This document shows, in pieces, positions 47,801 through 60,420 of a stretch of 64,000 bases of DNA. Within the stretch, counting starts at the first letter, position 1. Every line of letters begins with the position of its first letter. The notes beneath the pieces are model-generated. The model did not search any database, was not told where the DNA came from, and worked only from the letters and a program-made list of their open reading frames with translations. The position numbers and the translations under genes are program-made. This DNA is from Druceiella hillmani (Eukaryota; Arthropoda; Insecta; Lepidoptera; Hepialidae). The stretch is from NCBI GenBank assembly GCA_039881145.1, contig JAYKKI010000063.1:11544501-11608500 (forward strand). Reading direction: 5' to 3'.

Positions 47801-50290
47801 TATTGTTTAACGTATATTTAACGCCTTAATTTAACATTGAAATTGATTGTGTTGTTTTTGAAAATAAATATGTCAAATGTCAAAAACATACAGTCAAATA
47901 AGAGTAAAAAACAGCTTTACTAAAAAGGCACTGTTGTATTTTGCATGTAAAATATGAATTCCATACTGCAAAATGATATTAACATTTATTTGAAAAGAAA
48001 ATAGCATGTCACAATATTTTTTTTATTAATATCGTTACGACAAATATTGTCTATACGTGTAAGTACATTTGCATATCAAAGATCCTTCAACATTTATTTT
48101 AGTTGACTCATTGAGTTATCTCACTTTGATGTGTTACAAAACATTTATGAATGACTAGCATAAATGGATCTAGATTTTTTGCATGGAAATTTCGAATATT
48201 TTTGTGAAATATATAATACATCTGAGTTTTGCGTGATGGCTAGCAAGTGTTGCCCGTTTTTCATTTTGAAATTTCACAGTTGACATTAGTAAAACAAAGG
48301 TGTAAAATTTAATTTTTATAAAATTATTGTGCGTAATACTTAATTGAATTATTGCACTAATTACAATATATCGTTTAATAATACTGGGAAAGAACAATTA
48401 TGACTTTGGCAAGTAGTCGTCGACTCATCGAGCATATATTTATGCAAACTATATTTTAACTGTTGCATTGGTTTATGTACAAACTTTCTCTTTTAGAAAG
48501 GATTTAAGAATAAAAATATCCATAGAAATTATCAAAATGAAATTTTTAATATTCTATGTAATGAAATGTTTAATATTCAGTACGAAAGTACGTGCTAGTC
48601 AATATGGTTCTAAATGCAATAGTTCATTAGCTTATTGATGTGTGTCTTAAGGGTGGATTCAGCTATTGACAGGGGGCCCAACGTACAAGTTTACAAAGAT
48701 GTAAATGCAACAAACACATTAGGCCTTAAAGAGATTTCGTTAATGGGCACAGTCTTGTCCAACGGATTGAGTCGATGAAAATCCGCAAAAAAAACATTAT
48801 TTAAAATTATTTCTCCTACTTCTGAAAACTTATGTTTTCACATTCTTGTTTATAATAATACTTTTAATAGACATGTATAATATTTCTAAATCCGTTTTAC
48901 CCTTTCACCACCATAATTCCATATATTACTAGATCTGATGGTAAGTACGTCAAGAACTAATTTTGTTATCAAAAACGGCCTACAGAACTAGAAGAACTTT
49001 TACGTGTTTTGTGTTTATCTTGATAGACCCAAATAGAAAGGATTTTCCTCACAGAATGCTGAGAATTTTCAAGTCATTTCTCAGCATTCTGTGAACATTG
49101 ATTTTAGAGTATTTTACTTTCACTCTGAATGGCAAAGGAAATAAATGTAAAGAAGGAAATTTATTAACAGAGTTAACATCTCAAATGCGTGCGTAACTTA
49201 AAAACAAAGCATGGATTTGCGCCGTTAAACTTATATATTAACATTAAAATGAAATAAATATGTTGATAATGATATATCGTAGAAAGTAAACATAATAACA
49301 CAAAAGAAAAAAAAATTACCTATGACGGACAATTATTTTGACCGCTATTGTTAGTGCGCTATGGGGCAATCGTTAGGTTTTTTGTTCATAAAAAGGCCTA
49401 AGGATAATATAAATTATTATAAATATAAGCTATTTTTTCACTTCTGTTTATATTACGGTTTATAATATTTTAAGGTAATAACAAAAATCGCATTTTATGA
49501 ATACCACTTCCTTATAACCTTTTTCGTTACAAAAACGGTTTTTTTGTCTTTCTAATCATTTTTTACACTCATGTGTAAGATACAAGTATTTCACCTGTGT
49601 AGTAGCTATATTTCTTATATATTTATGTGCAAAATTTTTATTGTTTTTTTCTTGGAATTACATGTTATTTTATCTACATGGCACGTGTGCTGATGTTATG
49701 TAAAATGGCATGCGCACTCGAGGGGTTAAGGGATATATTAGCATATTTCATTTAAAAATATTAGTATGTCATATAAAAGCGAATGCGATACACAAAATAT
49801 TCTTATTCCAGGGTTTTCGTAACATTTAAGGATACCGGACAATTTCGAGGTGTACCGTAGTGAAAGGCCTATCTTTATCTCAGTATCTGAGAACTTTAGT
49901 GATATTAAATGCAAAAGTTTTACGATAACTACAAAAGCTTTAAAAAAGCGTAAAAAAGCAAAAACTTTAAAGCGTGAACCGAAAGAGCTATAAATGACGG
50001 CATGAAAGCTGAAAATTTTGTCAAATTTAACTTGTCCATCTTTGAATATTAGTTTTATAAGCTAAAGGACTGTGAATGAAATAATAAATCTAAAACAAAT
50101 GTAGTGAATATCATTTAGGATGATGTACTATGTTCAATAAAATGACAGAATGAAAACTCGCAGGTAGCGTAAAATTCTAAGCTGAGGTAAAAAATATTAA
50201 TTTTATCACCGCACTTCAGCATGTTCTTTTTTAAAATTAATAAATTTATGCACAAAGTAATGTTTGTAAATGCAAGTTTTTATGTAATAA
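47801..50290. other. AT-rich stretch with one perfect hairpin
   Basis: A perfect 17-bp hairpin lies at 49,049-49,094 (arms 49,049-49,065 and 49,078-49,094; TCACAGAATGCTGAGAA, 12-nt loop). Otherwise no gene or repeat is supported; ORF 48,170-48,397 is unremarkable. A patch rich in AAAGC/AAAGCG words lies near 49,920-49,990. Confidence 0.5.
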
Positions 50291-50620
50291 ATTGGGCTAG
50301 AAAGTAAAAAATATTATTTGAGTGAAATATAAGGCTGAACATTTATAGGAACATGTAACAAAATAACTTCTAGGTCACCAATCATGGGTGGAGGTACTTA
50401 GAAAATTAATTTATCACATTTTTTTTAACATGCAATATAATTTATAGAAGCTTGAGGTGTTATTATTTCCTTTCAGCTCAGATTTAAGTAGATACAATTG
50501 CTTAATGTTAGTACCTCCGCCGATGAAAAATAACCTAGTAGGGTTTTATAATAAGTTGCCACAATTGTTTGAGCCTTAAATTTCACTCAAAAATTATTTT
50601 TTACCTTCTAGTCGATTTCA
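50291..50620. mobile_element. Foldback MITE-like element, ~330 bp
   Basis: Imperfect terminal inverted repeats of about 110 bp (50,291-50,400 and 50,508-50,620). Both carry CTAGAARGTAAAAAAT, GAGTGAAAT, TAAGGCT, CTAGGT and GGAGGTACT in inverted order. The interior of about 105 bp is unrelated to the arms. No transposase and no certain target duplication. Confidence 0.65.
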
Positions 50621-53300
50621 TTAAATAAAAGCTTTCTTTAAAAAGTTTTTTTCTTAAATTTATTTCAAATTGTTTAATTAATTTCATAGTAATAATTATT
50701 TTGTCCTCATTTCCTTTTATTGTTACATTATGATTCTTACATTTTTTGTCTTTCCTCGCTTAAGCTATTCCCCTACCCAGCAATGTTTCTCATTCTATTA
50801 ATCTCAATCTTCAAAACATTGGAACAATATAACTCTTAATTTATAAGAGCATCTAGCAAGCGATCTCTCCTGAGCGCAACATAAGTTTGTCCAGCGACGA
50901 AAAGCTTTGGCACTAAGTAGACTATGCATGATGAAATGTGTCCTCTTGCATCTTATGAACAGTCAATGCCCATAATAATATCAAGGCTATCATTCTTCGT
51001 TTAATAGTATTATAGCGGTATTTGACTGGAAATTGTATAGTAATGGGCTTTACGACATGTATACTCAATTTAGAAAAGTCAATGCTGACTGATTGTATAT
51101 CGGTAGTATATATCTGGATATTGACATCTGCAAATGACAAAACTTTTGCGCCAGATTGGCGCCGTCATCTTGAATTTTTTTTATAAAAAAATGTAAAATT
51201 GTATTGTCGTGGTAACGTATGCAAGATTTTAGTTCGATCGGTTAATGAGAAGTAAGTTAAAACTTGAGTACAAATTTTAAACCGCAGAGATATTTGAAGC
51301 AATTGAAATAAAAGCACTTAAAAACAAAACTTTTATGCTTTTTAGTAAATAAGACAAATAACTATAAACAGGAACCACTTCACAAGAAAGTAACGCATGT
51401 AAAGCCAGAAATCGTAACAACAGGAATCTGCTGCAATGGACATATAGGTTAAAATATATTACCAAAAGACGTAGCTTGGACATATAATATTGATCACAAT
51501 ACTTATGGTAGAATTGACTGGGATGTAGTATCTACAACCTAAGCCAAATATTTATCGCTGATTGGATGCTTTCACTAGTTGAAGGGTTAAATCCAGTCGC
51601 TCATAAAATGATAACAGCGACAAAAATAGATAACTTTACTGACCCTCAATACTTTAAGTACTTTAAGCATCTCACACTCAATATTGAGCACATAATATTG
51701 AGCACATATTTAATAGTCCACAACTTACACTGATACTAATAAGATACTATCAACGTTTGGATAGTTAAATCCGGTTATGCATTTACTGACGCTTTCTTTC
51801 AATATTTGAATTAGTTCACACGTAATATTGGACACATAATATTAATTTTAATATAAAATAGTAAAAAAATTGACACGTTTTAAAGTTACAAATTTGTTTA
51901 TTTCTATAAACACTGTAGAGTACCGTTTGAAAGGTTTAATTAACTCAAAAATATTGAAAAAATTTGTGAATTTTTTATAATTTTAGGCGGTACACCTTCA
52001 TAAATATGTTGAAAAATATAAAAAAAATACGTCTCCACTTATTTTTAAAACAACACAAGCCAACAGTATAACGTTGATTATATAAGTCGTAATTTTTTAA
52101 AATTTTCCCTCTGTTTTTATTCCCATGAATTACTTGACAGTTTTTTTTTTAATATTAAAATTTTTGTCACAATATCACCGAACTGACTAAACACTTAAAA
52201 ACAAGATGCTTGCATAAGTTTGTTTCAAATATTTAAGAAAACTATAGCGATTAGCAGATCGAACAGGCTTTGATAAGTTCACAATATTATTATATTACTG
52301 CCGGCTATCTTGTATTATGGGATCGGTCATTTTTATTTTTACCACTCAAGTATTATTCCATGAAAAATATCTGCATGAAAATCGAGCATGTAACTTTTTA
52401 CCACAAAATTTATGATAGGCACGTAATAATCAAGATTTAACAATTTTTTTTAAAATATTGATTATTTGATATCGTAGTTTGATATCGTGAACTACTTTTA
52501 ACTTCGCCAATGAAATATGTTTACGCAAACTTTGGTAAATATATCCAGCTTTGCTTACACATCAACCCGTTAGTTAGACACATGTGTGAAAATTCAATTA
52601 AATTTCATACCGCTTGTACAAACAACAAGTTTTCACGAAATTATTACATCAAGCATGCACATAACAATTGTTTATGCATGTTTAATAAACATACAGTTTC
52701 GTGTTTATAATAGAATGAGGTAAATGACGGCGCAAATGAGATTAAATTTGAGTGTGACATTTAGTCAAAATCATTTGATTTTGACCAGATTATGGTTTAT
52801 TCCATAAATCATAATTTCAAGACACAAGTGAAGAGGAGTGAAAAATTTTTTGACAAATCTTTAAAATTTACTGAGTTATAAAGTTTAATACTTAATGCCT
52901 AAATTAATGTTTAGAGAAAAATGGAAATAGAGAATTATAATGTAATTTTTATTAATGTCCCTCATATGTTACATGAGCGAATAAAATTTTATTATAATTG
53001 GAAAGCATTAGATTAATTTAAAATATTAAATTTAGAAGCTCAAAACTCCCTTGGTTTTCAAAAAATTTACATCTAGAATGGGACAGTTATTATTGCGTTA
53101 ATAATTAATTTATGGGAATCATAAAAAAGTAACTACCAAACGTTTAGATTTAGACTCAAAGTTACAATAATGTAAATTATTTAATGCAATTATTATATAA
53201 TATTTAAACTAGATTGTGTGTTGAGACAAGAGTGTGCAGCGTCAGAAATGTGAAAATTAAATTGTAATCTGTAACATAATTAAAATTAAAATATATCCTC
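50621..53300. other. AT-rich stretch without recognisable genes
   Basis: Two adjacent palindromes lie at 52,764-52,785 (GTCAAAATCATTTGATTTTG plus AC) and about 52,789-52,815 (ATTATG..CATAAT). AATATTGAGCACAT is repeated near 51,680-51,705. ORFs 50,922-51,140, 51,277-51,483 and 52,510-52,710 are not recognisable. Confidence 0.5.
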
Positions 53301-56300
53301 GGCAAGGGCCGAAACACCAGATTTTTTTTGTAAAATAAAGGATATATTTTACATTAAACTTATATTTATTTCCTTTCGGAACTTAAAGACCATCGATGGC
53401 CAAGATCTCGTCGATCACAAGCCATCGCCAGTGATCTCAGCCTCACACGCTCAGCTCTCATAAGTCATTAGTACATTTTTATCTATTTACTTATTACATA
53501 AAAAGCTCATACTCAAATTATAAATTTGCCCAAAGGGTTGGACGTGTCGAAGTACTTCACGAACAAATAGTAAAAATATAGTACAAACAGCAACTCATAA
53601 AACAGAACACACACATAATAATTCTGATGAAACACTCTCTAATAGTGATCAGTCTTGAACCACCAAGAAACTTTTAACCTTATTCCTGACATGGTCAATG
53701 GAGAAAAAAAATACAAAGACAATTTGAATGCACGATAAATAGGGAAATGTTGCTGAATTTTGGTGCTCGCGCTAGATAAGTGTAATAAATTATGATTTTG
53801 TCCTCTCTTATAACAACCTAGAGCATAAAGTGCCACTAACTCAAGATCGAAGGGTTAACAACTTAATGATTTATTGATTAAAAAAAATACATGATCGAAA
53901 AACATTCTTATCCCAGTTGAAGAAAGTGACATCAAATCATGTCCACTAAAAAAAGAATAATGATATTATCCTTACATTTTTTTAATAAAAACAAATGAAA
54001 CTCTTTTAATGTTTTCTTCAGTATGAAGTATGAACTTTACATGAACTCAATTATACAAAAGAAAGTAATTTAATAATTTCTTTAAAATTAAGAAAGTTTG
54101 GAGAAAAATTACAAAGTTCAAGGTCAACTTTGAAATGTTACGCTATGGAAGATTAAAGTCGTTGTTCTACTACAATCTACTGAATAAGTTTCTTCATTCA
54201 TTAATTTCTAGAATTGTTTAACTAATTAAGGGTTTCTAGTAACAAGTTACTAATCATAATGCAAGGAGTATTTATATTTGATAAAGATTTTTTCCAATTT
54301 GATGACTTGCACATAGGAGTTTCTTCAACACTTTCTCGGAATCAGTTCCACAGACGTATTCAAATTACCTCAAACGTACCTTGATATCGGATACCATTAC
54401 AGGCGCCCCAAAAAGAACTTCTAATGCCATTTTAGTCCACATTCTCCACAATCTATACAGTTTTATAGATTTTCCTGACGGTTTTCCTTTACCACATATT
54501 CAATAGATTTTTGTCCTTTCAATTAGCGTTCTGACACACAACATGTTTGGTCAAGGCCCTATTCACTAGCAGCTCATACTATTTTCTATATACTCAAAAT
54601 AAAACTTAATTTGCCCAACTGAAAATTTATCAAGTACATTACCAGGGATCTTCTCAAAGATAAGGCTAAAATAAGCTTGTTTAAATTTGCTTTATCTTGT
54701 ACTATAGATTTAAAAATTAAGAACTTGCCCGCAATAAAAAAAATGTAAACTTTTTCATTTAAAAATAATTATTACAAAATAAATATACTTTAAAACTATG
54801 CATAATGTTTTGTAAATAGAATGTTTAAATTCTTTTATTTTACGTTCTTAAATAAGGTTTCACTATTTATATACTCTTTTCAAATCCGGGGATTCGGTAG
54901 TTTTCAAATAATTTAGTAAAGAGCAAGTAAAGAAACATATTGTTTCAATATTCATACACAATTTAATATATATGAGAAAGCAGTGAAAATACACTCAACC
55001 AAATTAAAGCAAAGATCTTATATTTCCCATAATAAAAGCCGTTGCAAACTCATTACCTTAACCATAAGTACGGTAAGTGACGATTTCGTCTATCGATAAA
55101 ATTTACAAAAGGTCACACCATGTATAGAAATGGGGTCACTGAAAGCCGATGGCGTCCAAGGTTATGAGCAGGTTAAAATTAATTCCACGGCTAAGGCTAC
55201 ATGAACTGTGAAAAGAAAAAAAACACAGATAGCGCTGGTCACGTTTTTCCAGCCGGTTGAGTTGCTACTTATTTAGAAATATGGACTTTTGCTGGGGAGC
55301 TTTTTGTTTAAGTTTTTAAATTAATCCAACTTTTTTACAGGATTTCCGTTAGAATAACAATAAAATATTTATAAGGGTTTAACAAACGTTACTAAGTTTG
55401 AAATTAGACTATTCTTAAAAAAACGTAGTGACGCTACGATTTGAAACATGCTATTATGGATTAAACAGTTGTTTTTAGTGAACTCAAAGGATGCACTTTG
55501 CAAATTTTATTTCGAAAGAAAAAAAGTATAAAATTCAATACATAAAAACAATTGTTTTCAATTATTATAATTTAAAAGAAGAGGTTTATGAAAGAACATC
55601 TTATAGACGGGAAATATGTGTTATTCCATTAATTTCTTTTTATGCTTATTTTATTAAATTAGTCTTTATTAACATATTTGTAATTGTGTAATAAAAATGT
55701 AACTAACTAATATAATCCCATCCATCTTGTAGAGGAGCATCAGTAAAAGAAACTGTAACATACGAAGTTTAAACTAAGAAACAATAATATTATCACAGCA
55801 ACGACAACACATTTGAGATATTTGGCATCGAATGAAAAGTTCGCTAAAATTCCCGAATATTCATGTGTTATCATTTGACGCCAAAAGTCTCCTACTCACA
55901 ACTACCCCTTCCATCAGTTATTGTTTATTTTAAAGAACTTAAATAATAATAATAATAAACATTAATTAAATATGGATTATTCGTATAGCCAATGTTTTAC
56001 ATAACATATTCATAGATTAAATTAACGGTACTGATATTTATTTACATAAATTCGATTTGAATTTATATACAACTACATTTTGAAACGTGACTACACCTAA
56101 AATGTACTTAAAAAATAAACTCATTGGAAACCCTAGAGATGTTTATGAATATATGAAATAGAAATCTTAATCTTACTCGAATATAAACGAAAGGCCAAAT
56201 TTATCTTACGCATATAAAGCTTGGTTTGAAGATGTTATTTAAACTTTTTCCCTTGCTTATTTTCGTGACGATAAATATCCTTAAATCCACCCAAAATAGC

Positions 56301-56979
56301 TCGTATAAAACCTGGAAAACTCACCAAAAACCAATAAAGGAATCCAATAATTCACTTCGTCCACTCCACCCGGTGCTACGTAGCCAAATCACGCAGTCTC
56401 GTTGAAGGCCTCACATAACACTAAAAAGCACTACCTGGTCATGAGAAAAAATGACCCTAAATCTTTATTGAAATCGTAAAAGTGTAAACACCTGATTAGG
56501 CACATCTACACGGGATGACTTTTCCTTAGTCTTCAGGAATGCAGGGCCATTCAATGTTAAATATGTCAAATTCGAGTTATACTAAACGTATGATATGATA
56601 CAGAGTAGAATACTCTCGTTTAGACAAATTTTTCTTACAAATAGTTATCCGAATTCTTTTATAATCTACGTATACAGTCATGTTTTTTTAGTATTTTTCT
56701 CCATGTGTCTGCTTATCCGTTTTTTTTATAGAAACAATGAAATTATTTATGTCTTTATATTATTAACCCAGACCAAAAAAAGGAAAGCACGTATTTTTTT
56801 AATGTTTATTTATTCACTTATTGTGCGCGCATATTTTCTCCAATTTTTACTCACTTCGATCGCGTAGATTTTTAATGCGATAGAGCTTTTCTCTAGTAAT
56901 ATAGGATTTAGGCCTAAAAACCACGTTTGGCCACTATAAAAGTAACTTATGTTGTGTTTTCAACTTTAATTCTTGTCAG
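53301..56979. other. Mostly unrecognised, with several G+C-richer patches
   Basis: G+C-richer patches near 53,390-53,460, 54,300-54,560, 55,120-55,200 and 56,340-56,560 are probably decayed transposon pieces. None gives an uninterrupted reading frame. ORFs 53,639-53,836, 55,491-55,691 and 56,595-56,867 are hydrophobic or low in complexity. Confidence 0.4.
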
Positions 56980-57070
56980 TCTTGAGAATTTTTAGAGTTT
57001 CGTACCTCAAAACAAGAAAAAAAGACGAAACCCTTATAAGACCTATCCATCTATGAAATCCGTTTTTCTT
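56980..57070 (-). repeat. Fragment of TACGGAAC-type dispersed repeat
   Basis: TTTCGTACCTCAAAACAAG followed by CGAAACCCTTATAAGACC is the family end in reverse orientation. Confidence 0.45.
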
Positions 57071-58059
57071 AAAAACATTTTGATGAAGAAACTTTTATTT
57101 TGGTGTAGTAGTAAATAATATTGACTCGCATATATTTCAGAAATTAACATTTAAAAATATATATGTAGATCTTATAAAGGACAAACGAAGTAATATATGC
57201 TTTTTGAAGCAAAGCTGCTTAACGGACGCTTGCGATGGGGAGCTAACAGAGAAAAGTGAAACGTCGCGAATGTGGCGATGAAACGCTTCTCATTGGCTAG
57301 GTTGCGTATTGTTACTTTTATGAGTGAGCAAGATGAAGTAAAAAAGAGGCGAAATACAACAGGCAGCGCGTAGGGGTGCCTTTCTTAACCTTGTTTTTCT
57401 TTATAAACATATAGAAGGGTGTGTGTGTGTGTGCGTATAGTTGTCCCAATAAACGAATGTACGTGCTTGGTACTACATGCATGCGCAAATAGTAGGAAGA
57501 AGAAATAATTCTCTTACGTGGACAGTTATTTGGCAAAAAGTAAGCTGTTTACGTATTTTGGCTTTTTATTAAGTGATTTTTATTGTGGAAGTTTTATGAA
57601 GAGTAAAATCAGAAGTTCAGGGCATATGATTTCAGAGCGTTAAAACATTTCTACGTATCGTTAGAGTGAGATATCAATATGTTTATTTGGCATTTTCTTA
57701 TAGCGCAATCGCAATGACGGAGTATGATACACATAGTTTACTATTGTTTACATGTTTTTTTCTAAATTATTAAGCATTCATCGTCATAAATCGGATATTT
57801 TTTATAAAATTTTCATATCTTCTTATTTTTTTTATCATTCAAACTTTCGCCGTTAATGAATCTATATACGAATAAAAATAGGTACCAAATCCCCTCAGTG
57901 GTTACTGAGAAAATTGCGTACATACAGACAGACAAATGCGAAGAGATGCAGGTGACATTTTTTCGTAATATATATGTATAGTTCTAAAGATATACTAAAA
58001 ATATATACAGAAATATTTTTCTTCGTTCTAATCTCCCAAACTGTCACTGTAACAATTTT
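57071..58059. other. No recognisable gene
   Basis: A G+C-richer patch lies at 57,200-57,300 and a short (GT)n run at about 57,418-57,433. Near 57,890-57,950, GGTTACTGAGAAAATTGCGT and CATACAGACAGACAAATGCG resemble another piece of the dispersed repeat class. ORF 57,318-57,536 is not recognised. Confidence 0.4.
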
Positions 58060-58320
58060 GGCTAAAACAGCATTACTAAAAGATCGGTTAAGGTTTCTTA
58101 GAATACTATGGCAAAAATGTATACTTTTGTGTTTTTTGAGAAATTCACGATAATGTTAACTCTGAAACACTTACTAGGCAATATATGCAAGGTGAAAGGT
58201 AATATTAGTATTTGTACCCTTAAATATTTATGTACACCTAAATAGAACCCTTAACAAGTTTTTTATTTTGTATTTATCAAGCCGGCTAAGTCGGTTTTTA
58301 CTGCATTTGGGGTCAATAAC
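58060..58320. repeat. Dispersed repeat with TACCCTTAAATATTTATG segment, copy 3
   Basis: A diverged relative of 24,240-24,540, sharing GTACCCTTAAAT.TTTAT.. and the following TAAATAGAACCCTTA-like segment. Confidence 0.4.
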
Positions 58321-58489
58321 TGAATTTCAATTCTCTTAGGGAATATTCGATCAGGACAAAAGGTAACCCAAACAGAGTCCTAAATATCATACCACTGAAA
58401 TATTTGTTCAATTTAGTCTACTCATTTTTTGCAATTTAGTCTACTCATATAGACATCCTAAATTAATTGATTGTTGATAATATCTAATA

Positions 58490-58925
58490 TAGGATAATTG
58501 TTTTAGTTTTCCTACAATCGTTGTGTAGGCTTCGGAAAACTTTGCTTTTTTCATGGGGATGGCCGACATTTGTTTTTGTAAATTTTTCAGTATATTCCTG
58601 AATATATACTAATCAAAATTTAAAAATAAAATATGTTTGAGTCTATTATAACTACCCTTTTAAGCTATACTTCATAACATACGGGGAATTAAAAACAGGA
58701 ATTTTCGAGAATAAGTACTCGGAAATTCTTTGCTAAATTCCACATTAATATTTTGAGTTTTATTTTGATATGTGCAGTTTAGTAAGCTTTATTGCTATGT
58801 AAAATTTTAAGTTTTAACGTCTAGCTGTTTCTGAGAAAAACGGCTGTCGCAAATTGATAGATGTATACATGATTAATTTTAGAAGAATTTCGCTTTCCCT
58901 TTGAGGTACGGAACTTATTCAGTAT
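58490..58925 (+). repeat. Dispersed repeat with GAGGTACGGAAC end
   Basis: Contains GGAATT-flanked body sequence, GTTTCTGAGAAAAACGGCTG, and ends with TTTCCCTTTGAGGTACGGAAC. It parallels 5,600-6,045 and the fragment at 26,391-26,560. A 15-bp perfect hairpin (58,950-58,964 with 58,972-58,986) lies just downstream. Confidence 0.5.
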
Positions 58926-60255
58926 CGTATCGAGGTATAGATAGTACAGATAATACTTGAAATTTAACCGGAATTTCAAGTATTATTTCAATGAAAGTCA
59001 CATTCAAGTCGGTCTAGCAGTTAATGGGCGTTGTTCTAACAACAAACAAATAAATACAAACAGAGGCAACAACATAAAAAGATAAAAATTCTAACAGGTT
59101 GTTTTTAATAAGTTTTTCTATTTGATCAAAAAACCTATCTGATGAATAGTATTCAATATTCCAATTCGATTTTATAGATTTATAGTATTAATCGTAGTTT
59201 TTTTAATATTCAATGGTAAAGTAGCACGTAATTACCAAACAACACAAATACATACAGCATATGTGAAAAAATAACATAAATCTAATACAATAAGACATGA
59301 TTCATTCAGTAAAATACATGTGCATCCTATCAAAAATACATTTCGGTATTTCTTTTGTGAAAGAATTTATAAGATCCTAGACTACGGTTTAGGGACATGA
59401 ATGTGTTTAATAAACTCGATAAAATAGAAGTTAGTCATGTAAAACCATTTTTTTGCCTTTTTTTCATCATTTTCTCATCACCGAGGCTTATGGTCGCCAC
59501 CAAAAAATATTTTAATGTCAGATTCTCCACTTTCCTTTAGTCCATCTCTGCTTTTATGGTTCCCTGCAGCAAACTGCGGAGTGATATCCAGGATATAAAA
59601 ATAAGTAACAAGGCAAAGGAAATTAATAAAATTGTCTTCTAAAAATACTCGAGACAATGCAGGTGACTCCATAGGGCGACTTCATACTTCTGCGCATTAA
59701 GGTGTTTGCAGTAAATAAATTGGGAATTAAAGATAAAACTACGCGAATTGCACGTACTTTACATCCGACGTTACTTGCAGAAAGATCACCGAAGTTATCG
59801 AATAAATTAACCGTATGTTAAACCTTATAACTAAATCTATGATTCCTCGCAAAGCTAAAACGATGGATTAAACGATGGCACGAACAAGTGCACTTTAGCA
59901 AAAGTAAATTTTTCATCGTTTTCCTTTATTTAATTCAAACGAAATGTTTGCTGAACCTGGTTTTCGATAGATACAAAGGCTGTTCATTATTCATTCCCTA
60001 AAAAAACAACGTGACCAAATTTTTATACACAAATTACCCTTTTACAAAACATCATTAGTTATAATTTTACGACTTAATTCGTATTTTTGTCACTAAATAG
60101 TTAATAACATATTAATCACATAAATTGTCATATTTTTAGCTTAAAGATTATAAAACACAAGAAAATGAAATAACTAGGAAAATGTGTAAAAAGATTTTCA
60201 TAATTTCACATTTCACAAATCATTCTGTTATTTTTTATGACAATGTCGCACCATC
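58926..60255. other. AT-rich stretch with one unassigned ORF
   Basis: The minus-strand ORF 59,478-59,672 (64 codons, starts MESPALSRVFLEDNF, ends ESDIKIFFGGDHKPR) is G+C-richer than its flanks and has mixed composition, but I recognise no domain. It is probably a pseudogene piece or chance. Nothing else is supported. Confidence 0.35.
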
Positions 60256-60259
60256 GCCG

Positions 60260-60420
60260 TGTTGTGTTGCGTTGATCAAATGGCTAACGGCCTTTAACGT
60301 CAAGGTGCACCGAGGGGTTTTGGATTTGATTCCTGGTTACTTGTCAAGCGGGACTGGAGCGGTATTTGAAATCACATAGCTGAAATACCACACATCAGTG
60401 GCGGGCAGACGCGCTACTGG
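60260..60420 (+). mobile_element. tRNA-derived SINE-like element
   Basis: An A-box-like TGGCTAACGGCC (60,281-60,292) and a B-box-like ATTTGATTCC (60,324-60,333) are 43 bp apart, as in tRNA-type promoters. The following TCAAGCGGGACTGGAGCGG and CACACATCAGTGGCGGGCAG make a G+C-rich body in AT-rich flanks. The ORF 60,182-60,379 is a shadow. Confidence 0.45.

Noticed and set aside
53305..53330. GGCAAGGGCCGAAACACC as another hammerhead GAAA core
   Set aside because: There is no CUGANGA core upstream and no matching stem I.
54300..54560. Minus-strand TKMALEVLFGAPVMVSDIK, vaguely like the ALExLLGxPPL region of some LINE proteins
   Set aside because: A single short similarity with stops on both sides; not enough to call a transposon fragment.
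60182..60379. 65-codon plus-strand ORF as a gene
   Set aside because: It runs through the A and B boxes of a SINE-like element and its first third is AT-rich low complexity.
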